Shown: positions 11,412-39,189 of the stretch, one piece after another
Layout: each line of letters opens with the position of its first letter
Position numbering within the stretch: the stretch's first letter is position 1
DNA from: Ephydatia muelleri
Lineage: Eukaryota; Porifera; Demospongiae; Spongillida; Spongillidae
Assembly (NCBI GenBank): GCA_013339895.1
Contig: JABACO010000005.1
Coordinates: 12,148,360 to 12,212,359, forward strand
Direction of reading: 5' to 3'
Length of the DNA: 64,000 nucleotides
Position numbers and translations under genes: made by a program
The notes under the pieces: model-generated
What the model was told of the DNA's origin: nothing
What the model saw: the letters and a program-made list of their open reading frames with translations, nothing else
Databases searched by the model: none

Positions 11412-12411
11412 NNNNNNNNNNNNNNNNNNNNNNNNNNNNNNNNNNNNNNNNNNNNNNNNNNNNNNNNNNNNNNNNNNNNNNNNNNNNNNNNNNNNNNNNN
11501 NNNNNNNNNNNNNNNNNNNNNNNNNNNNNNNNNNNNNNNNNNNNNNNNNNNNNNNNNNNNNNNNNNNNNNNNNNNNNNNNNNNNNNNNNNNNNNNNNNNN
11601 NNNNNNNNNNNNNNNNNNNNNNNNNNNNNNNNNNNNNNNNNNNNNNNNNNNNNNNNNNNNNNNNNNNNNNNNNNNNNNNNNNNNNNNNNNNNNNNNNNNN
11701 NNNNNNNNNNNNNNNNNNNNNNNNNNNNNNNNNNNNNNNNNNNNNNNNNNNNNNNNNNNNNNNNNNNNNNNNNNNNNNNNNNNNNNNNNNNNNNNNNNNN
11801 NNNNNNNNNNNNNNNNNNNNNNNNNNNNNNNNNNNNNNNNNNNNNNNNNNNNNNNNNNNNNNNNNNNNNNNNNNNNNNNNNNNNNNNNNNNNNNNNNNNN
11901 NNNNNNNNNNNNNNNNNNNNNNNNNNNNNNNNNNNNNNNNNNNNNNNNNNNNNNNNNNNNNNNNNNNNNNNNNNNNNNNNNNNNNNNNNNNNNNNNNNNN
12001 NNNNNNNNNNNNNNNNNNNNNNNNNNNNNNNNNNNNNNNNNNNNNNNNNNNNNNNNNNNNNNNNNNNNNNNNNNNNNNNNNNNNNNNNNNNNNNNNNNNN
12101 NNNNNNNNNNNNNNNNNNNNNNNNNNNNNNNNNNNNNNNNNNNNNNNNNNNNNNNNNNNNNNNNNNNNNNNNNNNNNNNNNNNNNNNNNNNNNNNNNNNN
12201 NNNNNNNNNNNNNNNNNNNNNNNNNNNNNNNNNNNNNNNNNNNNNNNNNNNNNNNNNNNNNNNNNNNNNNNNNNNNNNNNNNNNNNNNNNNNNNNNNNNN
12301 NNNNNNNNNNNNNNNNNNNNNNNNNNNNNNNNNNNNNNNNNNNNNNNNNNNNNNNNNNNNNNNNNNNNNNNNNNNNNNNNNNNNNNNNNNNNNNNNNNNN
12401 NNNNNNNNNNN
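11412..12411. other. Assembly gap (1,000 N)
   Basis: Exactly 1,000 Ns, which suggests a gap of arbitrary declared length. Any reading frame crossing it is meaningless. The missing 3' end of TAF3 and the 5' part of the next gene may lie here. Confidence 1.
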
Positions 12412-12595
12412 AGTTTGCAAGAGCAAGGAACGTACTCAACATAGCAAAAGTGAGTACAAGACAAAGCCACACAGGAAAGTTGTTGTGTGTTTTCATGTTG
12501 TTGTCATGGTTTTCTTTTAGGATGGCTACAGTGATTATGAATTTGAGGCACGCCTCAATTTCAAGGTTCACTCTGCATTAAGCTCACTGAATTAA
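12412..12595 (+). CDS. 3' terminal exons of an unidentified gene
   Basis: An exon leaving the gap ends at about 12451 before GTGAGT, and a second exon opens after TTTTAG at about 12522 and ends in TAA at 12593-12595. Joined in phase 0 they encode FARARNVLNIAK followed by DGYSDYEFEARLNFKV and a short tail. I do not recognise the protein. The splice signals and the uninterrupted frame make a real C-terminus likely, but the evidence is short. It does not look like the missing PHD half of TAF3. Confidence 0.4.
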
Positions 12596-12715
12596 ACCTC
12601 TCACTGCTCAAAGGTTTACCATATATGGCATTACCTGTCTGCCTCTGGAGTCTGCAGAAAAGAATGTATATTTCCGTGCTGTGTACCTGTTTTGCACACT
12701 TGTGCAACACTGACT

Positions 12716-12716
12716 G

Positions 12717-12794
<78 letters not shown>
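12716..12794. repeat. (GT)n microsatellite
   Basis: A nearly pure GT tract of about 75 bases just downstream of the unidentified 3' exons. Confidence 0.97.
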
Positions 12795-12801
<7 letters not shown>

Positions 12802-14239
12802 TGTGCGTTGTGTCGGTGTGGAAATACAGTGTGTATGTGCTCAGTTTGCATTGTTTGTGATATAAATCATATTATTTACAGTGAGATATTTAAACCTGCG
12901 GAATCGTACAGTGTAGTGTTTATCCTATTCAGTTTCAGTACTTGTCTTTTACTCACATTTATAGGTGTGTTTATGAAACAAGTGCAACAGATTTTTCAAT
13001 TCTTTTGTTCCTTTATTTCTTCTCATGATATGATCAGTTAACAATTCTTAGTCATCAAGGGCTCAGGCTTAGTGATCAGGATATAACCTAGCATTAGCAT
13101 ATGCTGGCTAGTTGTGTTGAATAACCTTGAGAAGGCTTCAATAACTTCAAGAACCCTTGACCATGAGTTTTCAATAGCTAAATGAATGCAGTTCCATCTA
13201 ACTTATTTCCTCTCACACCCTTCCCCTCTCTTATGAGCGTGCCCTGCAGCTTTAACTGTTACACCAGGTGACTGCTTCAGGAAGAATAGGAAAACTCCGC
13301 AGATGATTTGGCTACAGAGATATATTGCCATACCGACTATTGTCAGGTGGTCTGTTCTAAATTTTTCAACCTCCCGATCACTTCTAGCATCTAAATAGAT
13401 ACCAGGACCATCATGTCAGAACAGGCTGGTTGTACAGAAGACAGCAAGGCGTGTGCATGTGACGAGGATGTAGATAAGAGTTTGCTTCATTATAATGACA
13501 GAGGATTGAAAAACATATTACTATGCACTTTTCAAAAGTATATGTGTTGTGTTGAATACATCATATGGGATCGTTTCTGACCTAACGAATGTTTTTTCAA
13601 GATTTCAAAAAAAAAATCGTTTAATAATCTGAAGTCTGAATGCCCTCTACACATTGCTTCTTACGCACTGAGAATCATAGTATCTGTCATTGAGTTATAA
13701 GGCTTAATTAGCCATATAGTTCAATGCAAGCAGTAGGCCTACATTTTTTTTTTTTTTAATCCAAATATAATAATCTACATACTATACAAAACAATGCATA
13801 AAAACAAAAGTGTTACTGATAAATATTTAGACTGAGGATGGTATCTTACCCTCAGCAGTGGCAAGGGTAAGGTCATGTTTGTAAATAGGGTGGCGATGTG
13901 ATGACCTGCTTCCACGAATGCACAGAACAGCTCTATTGCGCGTACTGGTAATGCATGCGTTAGGTCCCTTTTCTGAAACGATCCGGTATTATTCTAAAAT
14001 GATAAATGGAAATAAGTTATATTGGTCAGTCATCTGCTGGTCCAGTCCCGTATGCTACACTGTTCTATTTATGACTACTCAAATCACTGCACTACAACTG
14101 CAGAGTTCAATCAAGCAAATTATACACTAATAATGGTTGATTAATAATTGGTCATAGGTTCACATGCATAAAACTTGACACCTTCTACACCAATGTACAT
14201 GTATATGTCAGGCAAATTATAACTACATGATGGCACTCC
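12795..14239. other. Gene-less AT-rich stretch
   Basis: No convincing exon, RNA gene or transposon domain was seen on either strand. It contains a short T tract near 13744-13758 and only short random reading frames. Confidence 0.5.
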
Positions 14240-14765
14240 ACACCCACTTTGGCACCATAACATGGATGCTTGGGGTCATCACATGCTTTCATGTCCTTTT
14301 GGGGGTGATGTTTTAACCAGACACAACCAAGAATGCCTTTCCCCACAAGTTGAGAAAGGAAGTGGTATTGTTCCCAAAGACCAATCTAGACCAACAGACA
14401 GTATAGTGCCTAACTGGTCCCAGCTGCATTGTCAATTAAGGTGATCAATCCATCATTGAGAAGCGGCTCAAACCTGTAGTCATGCAGCTGAGATGGGTGA
14501 AGAGGAAGCATTCAAGGAATGATGAGGCATGTGCCCTTAGAGGATGGTCATGTGTCCCTTTGGTTGTGGAAGTGTTTGGGGGATGGGGCAATGAAGCTGT
14601 TGATGTATTCTCAACCCTCTCCAAAAAAGTAGTCACCCAGCTATGTCGACTCGCAAATGAGGTTAAGTCAACCATCTACAGTCGCCTTAGCCTCACCCTA
14701 ATGAGGCAGAATGCCAAGGCAATTTTGGCTCGATGTATCACACCAACCACCTCTTGCAAAATTTA
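14240..14765 (+). mobile_element. Retroelement ORF 3' fragment
   Basis: Broken + frames read DAWGHHMLSCPFGGD near 14262-14306, SRPTDSIVPNWSQ near 14390, then WSCVPLVVEVFGGWGNEA near 14545-14600 and LTLMRQNAKAILARC near 14692-14740. This is the terminal region typical of reverse-transcriptase ORFs in many invertebrate retroelements. Stops near 14315 and 14440 show decay. Exact clade is not determined. Confidence 0.65.
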
Positions 14766-15078
14766 GTTGTAGTGCTTCTTATGTATAATGTATCATAACT
14801 TGTTGTATAATATGCTTGTTGTATAATATGTTTCAACAATAATCAATTACAAACTACACAACGATGGAGGCAAATCTCCCATACTCCAGAATGATACCAG
14901 TTATTTGATTTCTTGCAATGGTGCAGCGACAGGTACAAGTGCATAAAAGTGAGAACAACAAACAGCACTGTACGCGTTCAAACAACACCAATGCTGCATT
15001 ACTACAATAGAACAACTTCAGGCTACACTTGTGTGATATTTCTGCTTTCAGTGGTTTGCTACACACTATGGAGAGATA
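14766..15078. other. RIOK3 3' flank
   Basis: This covers the presumed 3' UTR of RIOK3 (minus strand). No clear AATAAA was identified on the minus strand. Short repeated TTGTATAATATG phrases occur at 14802-14830. Confidence 0.4.
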
Positions 15079-17513
15079 TTAGTTTCCTGCAGTTTGTTTT
15101 TCGCTACTGACTGTAACTTGGGTATTGTCATGATCACCGTCACCATCATCACCAAAACCATCATCACCACCATCACCACTGTCACCATCATCATCATCAT
15201 CACCATCATCATCATCACTCTCTGTGCTTCCATCGCCACCTACTGCCTCCTTGCTCAGCAATGCAGCATTCTGGTCAAAGAAGTGGTCAAAGGCATACGT
15301 TGAAGGTTCGACTCTTGATGACATGGTATCCAACAGCTGCTGCCTCTTGCAGCGTGCACTGACCTGTGGCATTGTGAGGTGGGAGGAGGATGGGAGGGGT
15401 AAGGTGGAAGGTGAGCCTGAAATATCACTGATACTGTGAACGTGCTTAAAAACAGCAATATATCAGCTCTGCTAGGAGACTTCCATGACACACGGGCCTG
15501 GGATGGTTTTCATACATTTCAGTGTGCATTAATTGGAATAGTGCAGGCACAAATAATGTGGCCATAATGTGATCACGTAATGTGCAATGTGCGGAGTAGT
15601 AAGAAGCAAAAACACTACAATATTCTCCACCACAGAGGTTGGTACTATACACACACTTGCCTCCAACATGAACTCAGCTTCACTTGTCGCCTGGATGTCC
15701 ATTCCCGTGGTGAAGTTGAACAGCTGGTGAGGCGTCATGACATCAGCCACTCCTGCCTTACTAAAGAAGTCCGACATATTCGAGCAATCTCTCAGGAGGA
15801 ACCCATGGGCGTTCTCGTGGGTGGGTTCCACACTCTGGCTGACGTCGATCACGTGAATCCGCCCCTCGTACCAGAGGAGATTGTACTCGCTCAGGTCTGC
15901 ATGGACCAGTCCACATTCCGTGTACATACGACGCATGATCTGTGGTGTAAGATGGGGAGGAAGAAACCTTACTCCACATCCCTCTAGTCTAGAATCGACC
16001 TCAGAACTGCCACTTAATGTTAAGTTATTCAATCCACCTAGGGATTATCCATCCTCAAATTTTCCTCCCCTCCCTCCCCACTCCTCCCTCCTCACACTCC
16101 CCAACTAACCTCAGTACATTGCTTGTAGGCATCCCTCATCTCCTCTGAGGTCAGCTTTGCCTCCTTCAGCTTGGGAGCAGGTATGGTCTCATGGCCTATG
16201 AAGCTCATGATCAGGACATGCTTACGAAGCAGGACCACTTTGGGACACGGGATCCCAGCTCTCTGTAGCCTAGCGTCAGGAAGATTTGGGATCATCAAAC
16301 TCTACACAACCACTAAATGTACACTCCCATGGTTACAACCCTAATCTTCAACTGGGACTGTACAAAATGTTCTCATTCCAAAAAAAAAAAAAGCCTGTCA
16401 CAAAATTACTTCAAATGTATTTTATTTTTGCTTTTGCTTTACCTCCAGAGGTTGTGCATCTCCTTCTCTGCCCAGAGCTTGACAATCTTCCTTGGGTTGT
16501 GCTTGTAGCACTTGTTGAAGCGGTAGTCATCCTTGATGTAGCGACGCCTATGCTTGAACTCATTGAGTGTCGTCTTGTATACCTTGATGGCACACTCCGG
16601 GGGCACCTCTTGATCTTCACGACTACGTACACAACAAAACAGATAAAACAGTATTGATCAGATGATTACATCCAAATGGATTCATCAGCACCGGATTGAT
16701 GGTTGTGAGTGTGTGTGCAAGTGTGTGTGTATGTATGTATGTATGTGTGTATGTATGTATGTATGCATGTATGTATGTATGTATGTATGTATGTATGTAT
16801 GTATGTATGTATGTATGTATGTATGTATGCATGTATGTATGTATGTATGTATGTATGTATGTATGTATGTATGTATGCATGTACATGTATGTATGTATGT
16901 GTATGTGTGTGAGTGCATGTCAAGGACATCAACACATAATGAAAAGCTCCCCCTCCCTCCAACTACATCAATGGGCTCCCTTCTCTCTCCCTCCCATCTA
17001 AATGACTCACCTTCCCCCATAGGCATGGAACACACATGCCTCCTTGCCCGTGCTAATACATCCATTGATGTCCTTCAACAGGCCCGAGTCCACCAGCTTA
17101 AACAGCAGCAGTCTGGTCTTCTGGTCCAGGGCCAGCTCCTGCGTGGAGTGTTCCTTCTTCTCGTGGAGCCGCTGTGAGATACGCTCCTCCCTCTGAGAGT
17201 GACCTCTGAGGACATTGTAGATGGTGTTGGAGAGCTGGAAATCGTTTTTGGAGTCGCTGAGATCACCACATGGGAAGGATGGAGGGAACTCCTGTCCCAA
17301 TAAGAGAAGAACACAAGTTAATGGTGAAAAATAATTAATTAAAAAAAAAATCGTTTCAGGTACATGTAACTTTCATTCCATCATACATCTCAGATCAGTG
17401 CACTATGAGATACACACAAATAGCACCCATACAAAGCACACCCACACTTGCACATATGAAACACACACAGGGCACGCATACACACGGACATTACACATAT
17501 ATGTGCATACACA

Positions 17514-17572
<59 letters not shown>

Positions 17573-18931
17573 ACTCTTTCCATTGCTCGAACATTTCTCC
17601 GTCCACAGACTGCTGCATCGTGCTTGGTGGGCACGCCCGCAGGGACCCGTTTACTCCTCCCATGGCCTCGTGATGGGGAAACCTCCTCCTCTGTTGGCCA
17701 ATGACATCATGTAATTATATTCACACAATCAAAATGACACGTTACAATGCTTAGGGGTGTGGGCATGCAACACTTGTGTAATGGGGACTGGGGACTGGGG
17801 GGGCATTAGACACAGGAGCACGTAGCAGCATGGGTCCTGCTCATGATGGAAGTCAAAATAACAGCAAATTCCTCTGACACACACACCATCCCATACACCT
17901 TGGACCAACATTCTATAACCACACAGGCTGCAAGCATGTGTACAAACACTGCCTTAAACTAAGACATCCTGCTGGCAATGCACATACCAAATTCATAACT
18001 TGCAAGCCACTAAAGACTATTCCTTCATCCCATATTGTGTGTCACACACACACATCTATGTGCATCGTCCTATATGTGATACACTACTCACACACACCTT
18101 GCTCCTCCTCCTCCTCCTCCTCTTCCTTGTTCAATACACTGTCTTCCATCAGATAGGGGTGCACATGACAGAACTTATCCAGAGTCACCTTGACTGTAAA
18201 GTGTGCATGTTTGGGTTTTTTTTTTTTGGGGGGGGGGGGGGGGGAGGGGGGGGGGAGGGAGGGAGAAGGAGACTATGAGGTTGACATCACAGCCAATGCC
18301 TTCACACGAAAAGACAATTTTATGTCCCCCAACCAACAAACACAGACTGCAAAACAACACAACGTACTCTCTTTTGTTCAATAATGACAAACTACCAACA
18401 ACTTCACCCCAATGAACCCCCCCCCCCCCCCTCCCTCCCCCTCTCACCTTTGCTCCTCTTGTTCATGTGTCTCTCTTCAGCCTTTACCTGGCTGTCATGC
18501 TCACGGTCAAACTCGAGTTGCAGCATTTGGGCCAGCAGAAGGTCATTGGCTGTGTCGGGGGCACCATCTGACAAATGACTTAATACCGCAGGGCTGTCCG
18601 AAGCCACCAGTTCGCTAGTGGGGGGGGGGGGGGGGGGGGGAATACTGAAATACGTTGAACGATACACTTATGGAGTGTATATATCCGAAATGTGAAGAAA
18701 AAATAAATGTCCTACCGCTAACAGGTGTACGTTGTGTTATTAATGTCAAAAGTGCAGGTTTCATGCGTACCTGGGCACAGCCTTGTCGCTCTCTTCTTGT
18801 GAGAGCCTCCTCGCCAATTCCTCGTCCATAACGGACGCCAGCGAGCAATGTGCCAAAACTTTCGGCGCTCCCCATGGGTTTTTAGGCTTAGGGACCTCCG
18901 TTGGGGTCAATACCTTAAGCCCGGATTCCAT
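15079..18931 (-). CDS. RIOK3: RIO kinase 3
   Basis: Nine exons, all with AG/GT borders and consistent phases: 18771-18931, 18448-18614, 18098-18193, 17575-17690, 17011-17291, 16443-16622, 16110-16269, 15655-15939 and 15079-15363, giving 576 aa (human about 519). The N-terminus has the RIOK3 PWGAPK...CSLASVMDEELA and LLLAQMLQLEFDREHD motifs. Catalytic features are present: the STGKEACVFHAYGG P-loop (about 260-273), the lysine in ECAIKVYKT, HADLSEYN (catalytic Asp about 402) and IDVSQSVEPTHE (metal-binding Asp about 419). RIOK3 is an atypical cytoplasmic kinase linked to 40S maturation and innate signalling in animals. The end is unusual: after EFMLEAS the last exon diverges from the family and finishes in an Asp/Gly-rich tail encoded by a GATGATGGT-like repeat. 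That final junction is the least certain. Confidence 0.93.
16715..16912. repeat. (TATG)n microsatellite in RIOK3 intron 5
   Basis: Almost 200 bases of ATGT tetranucleotide with a few GCAT and GTGT interruptions, between RIOK3 exons 5 and 6. Confidence 0.96.
17510..17570. repeat. (CA)n abutting a RIOK3 splice donor
   Basis: On the transcript strand this is (UG)n starting five bases after the GT of the exon 4 donor (exon end 17575). Confidence 0.95.
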
Positions 18932-20087
18932 TTGCGATGCAAAGTAGGCTCACAATAGAGTTGTTGTGGGCTGTAACGGATAAAATATTGACAGAAAGAT
19001 GCACAGCGGCAATAAGTGAAAATGCCACATCGAACTGTTATAGGCACTTACTGCTTTCCACTGGGTGTGGACTAGATATGCCGCTTCCCCAAACAGTAGT
19101 ACTTTTATAGCAGCTTTGGTTACAATGGTGACACAGTTGTTGTGCAATTGCACAACCCCCGCCCTTTTTGGGTGATGTCATAATGACACTGCGCTGAATT
19201 ACGCCAATTATGTCATCAGTAAGAAAATGCTTCTACAAACTTTGACCAAACCGTTGCGAATATTATTATTTGGCTTGGCTGAAAAAAATAGCTAAAAGTC
19301 TCTTTGTACAGGTGTTCAAGTAAGGAGACACAAAGGTAGACCGAGCTAGTACTCATTCCACCGTATTGCTCATGACATGCGCGATCTGTCGCTTAGCTTC
19401 TAGCTACTATTAATTTTGGGTCACAGAGCTTGCAGCCTAACCACTTCTTGGTGCTTCTATGAAGCAAGTTAAACATAACTAGAATTTTTTTTTTGTGTGT
19501 GGAGCGTATTTGGAACCAGATACTCTGTTACCTATGTTGTCTTCGTACTTGTCCGCACGCAGCGATGAGCGCGCGGCGGTAGGACAATATCCACAACACA
19601 ACTATCCATACGATGCGGCCGCATCATGCCCCGCCCCCTTGTCCTTATCTGACCCCAAATACATGTTCCTCTCCCTCCCTACACCATCTCACTCCCTACA
19701 CCATCTCACTTCATACACCATCTCCCTCCCTACACCATCTCACTCTCCACATAATGTCACTCTCCTCCACCTCCTTCGCCCAGTTGAACCATTCATCCTT
19801 CACAACCACACCTTCATAATTGGAAGGGGCACAGAAAGGGAAAAAAAACAAAAACAGCAGAATGCACAGCTGCACTGGCAGTACAAAGAAGGTTGGGTCC
19901 TATGACATCCAACTGGCCACACACATACACAAGTGCACAATGGTTACAACTACATAATTCAAGGGGGGGGGGGGGGGGGGGGAGGGCCAATCCACATGGT
20001 AGGAATACAATTGGATTTTTTTTTGGGGGGGGGGAAAGGGAAGTTGGTGTTGATTGCTTGTTCCTTCTTGCACAAATGGTTTCAAAT
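18932..20087. other. Spacer upstream of RIOK3 and downstream of the TLDc gene
   Basis: Contains the presumed RIOK3 promoter and the TLDc gene 3' flank. At 19668-19760 there are about five imperfect units of a 20-base CCCTACACCATCTCACT repeat. A G run lies at 19964-19982 and a T8G9-like tract near 20018-20033. No gene was recognised. No TATA box was seen next to the RIOK3 start. Confidence 0.5.
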
Positions 20088-37235
<17,148 letters not shown>

Positions 37236-37489
37236 TGTTTTGTTGGCGTCCAAGTTCGCTATAAAGGACTAGAATACGCGAACGGTAACCTGAGACTGCC
37301 ACTAGTTTAATACGAATCTCTATGCTTCTATATTGACAACGCTTATAGTGTATGCCAAGGGCTAACAACCTTTGCTTGCTCCATAGCCTTCAGCTGTGAG
37401 AATGGATAAGCCCTATTATTTCTGGTGCTGCCATATATGGTACAAGTAATTAGAATAGGTTACAGTTAGTTATTAATTTTGGTTATAAA
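37236..37489. promoter_or_regulatory. Head-to-head promoter of TLDc gene and esterase 1
   Basis: The two start codons face away from each other across 254 bases, so the interval must hold both promoters and 5' UTRs unless further 5' exons exist. No canonical TATA box was identified. The bidirectional role is inferred from spacing. Confidence 0.55.
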
Positions 37490-38161
37490 ATGTCATTATT
37501 ATCGATCACAGATGCAAAATTTGCAAAAATTCTGCTCTTCGGCGATTCTTTAACTCAACAATCTTTCAGCACTGGTGGATGGGGATCAAGGGTGGCCGAT
37601 CATTTCCAGAGGCGTGCGGACGTACTAAATCGTGGGTTTTCAGGTTACAATACAGACTGGGCTAAAGCTATCCTACCGCGCGTATTGACACCACGTGAGC
37701 TGCCCGATGTTATTACTGTATTGCTAGGATCAAACGATGCTGTAAAAGAGGGTCTGACGAAGCATGTTCCTCTAGAGAGGTACACTCGGAACCTCAGGGA
37801 CATTTTGGAGTACATTGCCTCTCTCGGCATCCCAACGTTGCTGCTCACGCCACCTCCCGTGTGCGATAGACGCTTGTGCGACAAGACGAATGATCGGCCC
37901 ATTGACAGAGAAAACAAGAGAACCAGTCTGTACGCTAAAGCGGCTCTGTCCATTGGGGTGGAAAAGTCCGTGGACACTGTCGACCTGTATTCCGCCATGG
38001 TCAAGGAACCTGCGTACCACAAGTATTTGAGCGATGGTCTGCATTTTAATGCAGCGGGCGGCCAATTCCTTGCAGAACTCGTTATACCTAAGCTAGAACT
38101 GCACCTCTGCAAGCACACAAACGTATTCACGGATTTGAATGACATCCCGAACACCCTTTAG
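37490..38161 (+). CDS. IAH1: IAH1-like GDSL/SGNH esterase, copy 1
   Basis: A single intronless frame of 223 aa, close to the usual length of isoamyl acetate-hydrolysing esterase 1 (about 250). All SGNH blocks are present: the FGDSLTQQSF nucleophile Ser near 20, Gly in NRGFSGYNTDWA, Asn in LLGSNDA, and the terminal DGLHFN Asp-His pair near 183-186. The family hydrolyses short acyl esters. The start ATG is the first in frame after stops and sits just before the conserved KFAKILLFGDS. Lack of introns in an intron-rich region suggests a retrocopy ancestor. A second copy follows 244 bases downstream in the same direction. Confidence 0.93.
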   Translation: MSLLSITDAKFAKILLFGDSLTQQSFSTGGWGSRVADHFQRRADVLNRGFSGYNTDWAKAILPRVLTPRELPDVITVLLGSNDAVKEGLTKHVPLERYTRNLRDILEYIASLGIPTLLLTPPPVCDRRLCDKTNDRPIDRENKRTSLYAKAALSIGVEKSVDTVDLYSAMVKEPAYHKYLSDGLHFNAAGGQFLAELVIPKLELHLCKHTNVFTDLNDIPNTL

Positions 38162-38234
38162 ATGCGCTTTATTTTGACCTGTTTTACATAGTGCGTAGAT
38201 AACAAACCTCTACCATTCATTCGTTATCGTCATA

Positions 38235-38372
38235 ATGTATTCGAGCGCTAAAATTAGAACATCTGATGATGTTATCGTCATAATTTTACCATACATGTAC
38301 ACAATGTACAAACGAATGCTCGTCATAATTTTACCATACATGTACGTACAAAAGAATGCTCGTCATAAATTT
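38235..38372. repeat. Short direct repeats between the esterases
   Basis: TCGTCATAATTTTACCATAC followed by ATGTAC occurs twice (near 38276 and 38321), with a partial third copy of the GAATGCTCGTCATAA phrase near 38355. It lies in the presumed promoter of esterase copy 2. Confidence 0.75.
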
Positions 38373-38405
38373 TTAGTAGCCAACTCACGTGGCGCATTTA
38401 CAAAA

Positions 38406-39083
38406 ATGTCGTCACTAGGGGCGGACAAGTTTGCCAAAATATTTCTCTTTGGCGATTCCTTAACTCAGCAGTCTTTTAGCCCAGGAGGATGGGGAGCGAG
38501 GGTAGCCGATCATTTCCAGAGGCGTGCGGACGTACTAAATCGTGGGTTTACCGGCTACAATACAGACTGGGCCAAAGCTATCCTCCCGCGACTGCTAGCG
38601 TCACGCGAGCAAGCCGACGTCATCACTGTTTTACTGGGATCAAACGATGCCGTTAAGGAGGGTGAGTACCAGCACGTACCATTGGATAGGTACGCCCAGA
38701 ACCTCAGGGACATTCTGGAGTACGTTGCCCCTCTCGGCATCCCAGTTGTGCTTCTAACGCCACCTCCCGTGTGCGATAGGGCCTTGTGCGAGCAGACGAA
38801 CATTAGTTGGCCTCTCAACAGGGAGAACGAGAGAACAAGTCTGTACGCTAAAGCGGCTCTGTCCGTTGGGGTGGAAAAGTCCGTGGACACTGTCGACCTG
38901 TATTCCGCCATGGTCAAGGAACCTGCGTACCACAAGTATTTGAGCGATGGTCTGCATTTTAATGCAGCGGGCGGCCAATTCCTTGCAGAACTCGTTATAC
39001 CTAAGCTAGAACTGCACCTCTGCAATCAGAAAAGCGTGTTTCCACACTGGGAGGATGCTGCACGGCTTTTGAACGTTTCGTGA
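38406..39083 (+). CDS. IAH1: IAH1-like GDSL/SGNH esterase, copy 2
   Basis: A single-exon frame of 225 aa starting at the ATG at 38406 (upstream in-frame ATGs such as 38235 precede an unconserved stretch and are disfavoured). The catalytic set matches copy 1: FGDSLTQQSF, NRGFTGYNTDWA, LLGSNDA and DGLHFN. Identity to copy 1 is very uneven: 188 bases at the 3' end differ at one site and one 45-base block near the 5' end is identical, whereas the intervening sequence differs at many silent and coding sites. This is best explained by gene conversion. The C-terminal 18 residues differ completely between copies. Confidence 0.93.
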   Translation: MSSLGADKFAKIFLFGDSLTQQSFSPGGWGARVADHFQRRADVLNRGFTGYNTDWAKAILPRLLASREQADVITVLLGSNDAVKEGEYQHVPLDRYAQNLRDILEYVAPLGIPVVLLTPPPVCDRALCEQTNISWPLNRENERTSLYAKAALSVGVEKSVDTVDLYSAMVKEPAYHKYLSDGLHFNAAGGQFLAELVIPKLELHLCNQKSVFPHWEDAARLLNVS

Positions 39084-39157
39084 ACAAATGTATTATAATT
39101 TTGCATGTAGGCTCCTAACATAAATGTGACCGTATCTTCATCTAAGTCCAAGCATGC

Positions 39158-39166
39158 GTATAAATA
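39158..39166 (+). promoter_or_regulatory. Possible TATA box of the EF-hand gene
   Basis: GTATAAATA lies about 27 bases before the ATG at 39190. If it is a functional TATA box, transcription would begin near that ATG and translation may start at a later in-frame ATG such as 39409. Confidence 0.3.
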
Positions 39167-39189
39167 GAATAATAAGCATTCGTGCACTT

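Noticed and set aside
11266..12581. Frames of about 360-406 codons around 11266-12581
   Set aside because: They cross the 1,000-N gap; only the flanking Helitron fragment and the 12412-12595 exons are real sequence.
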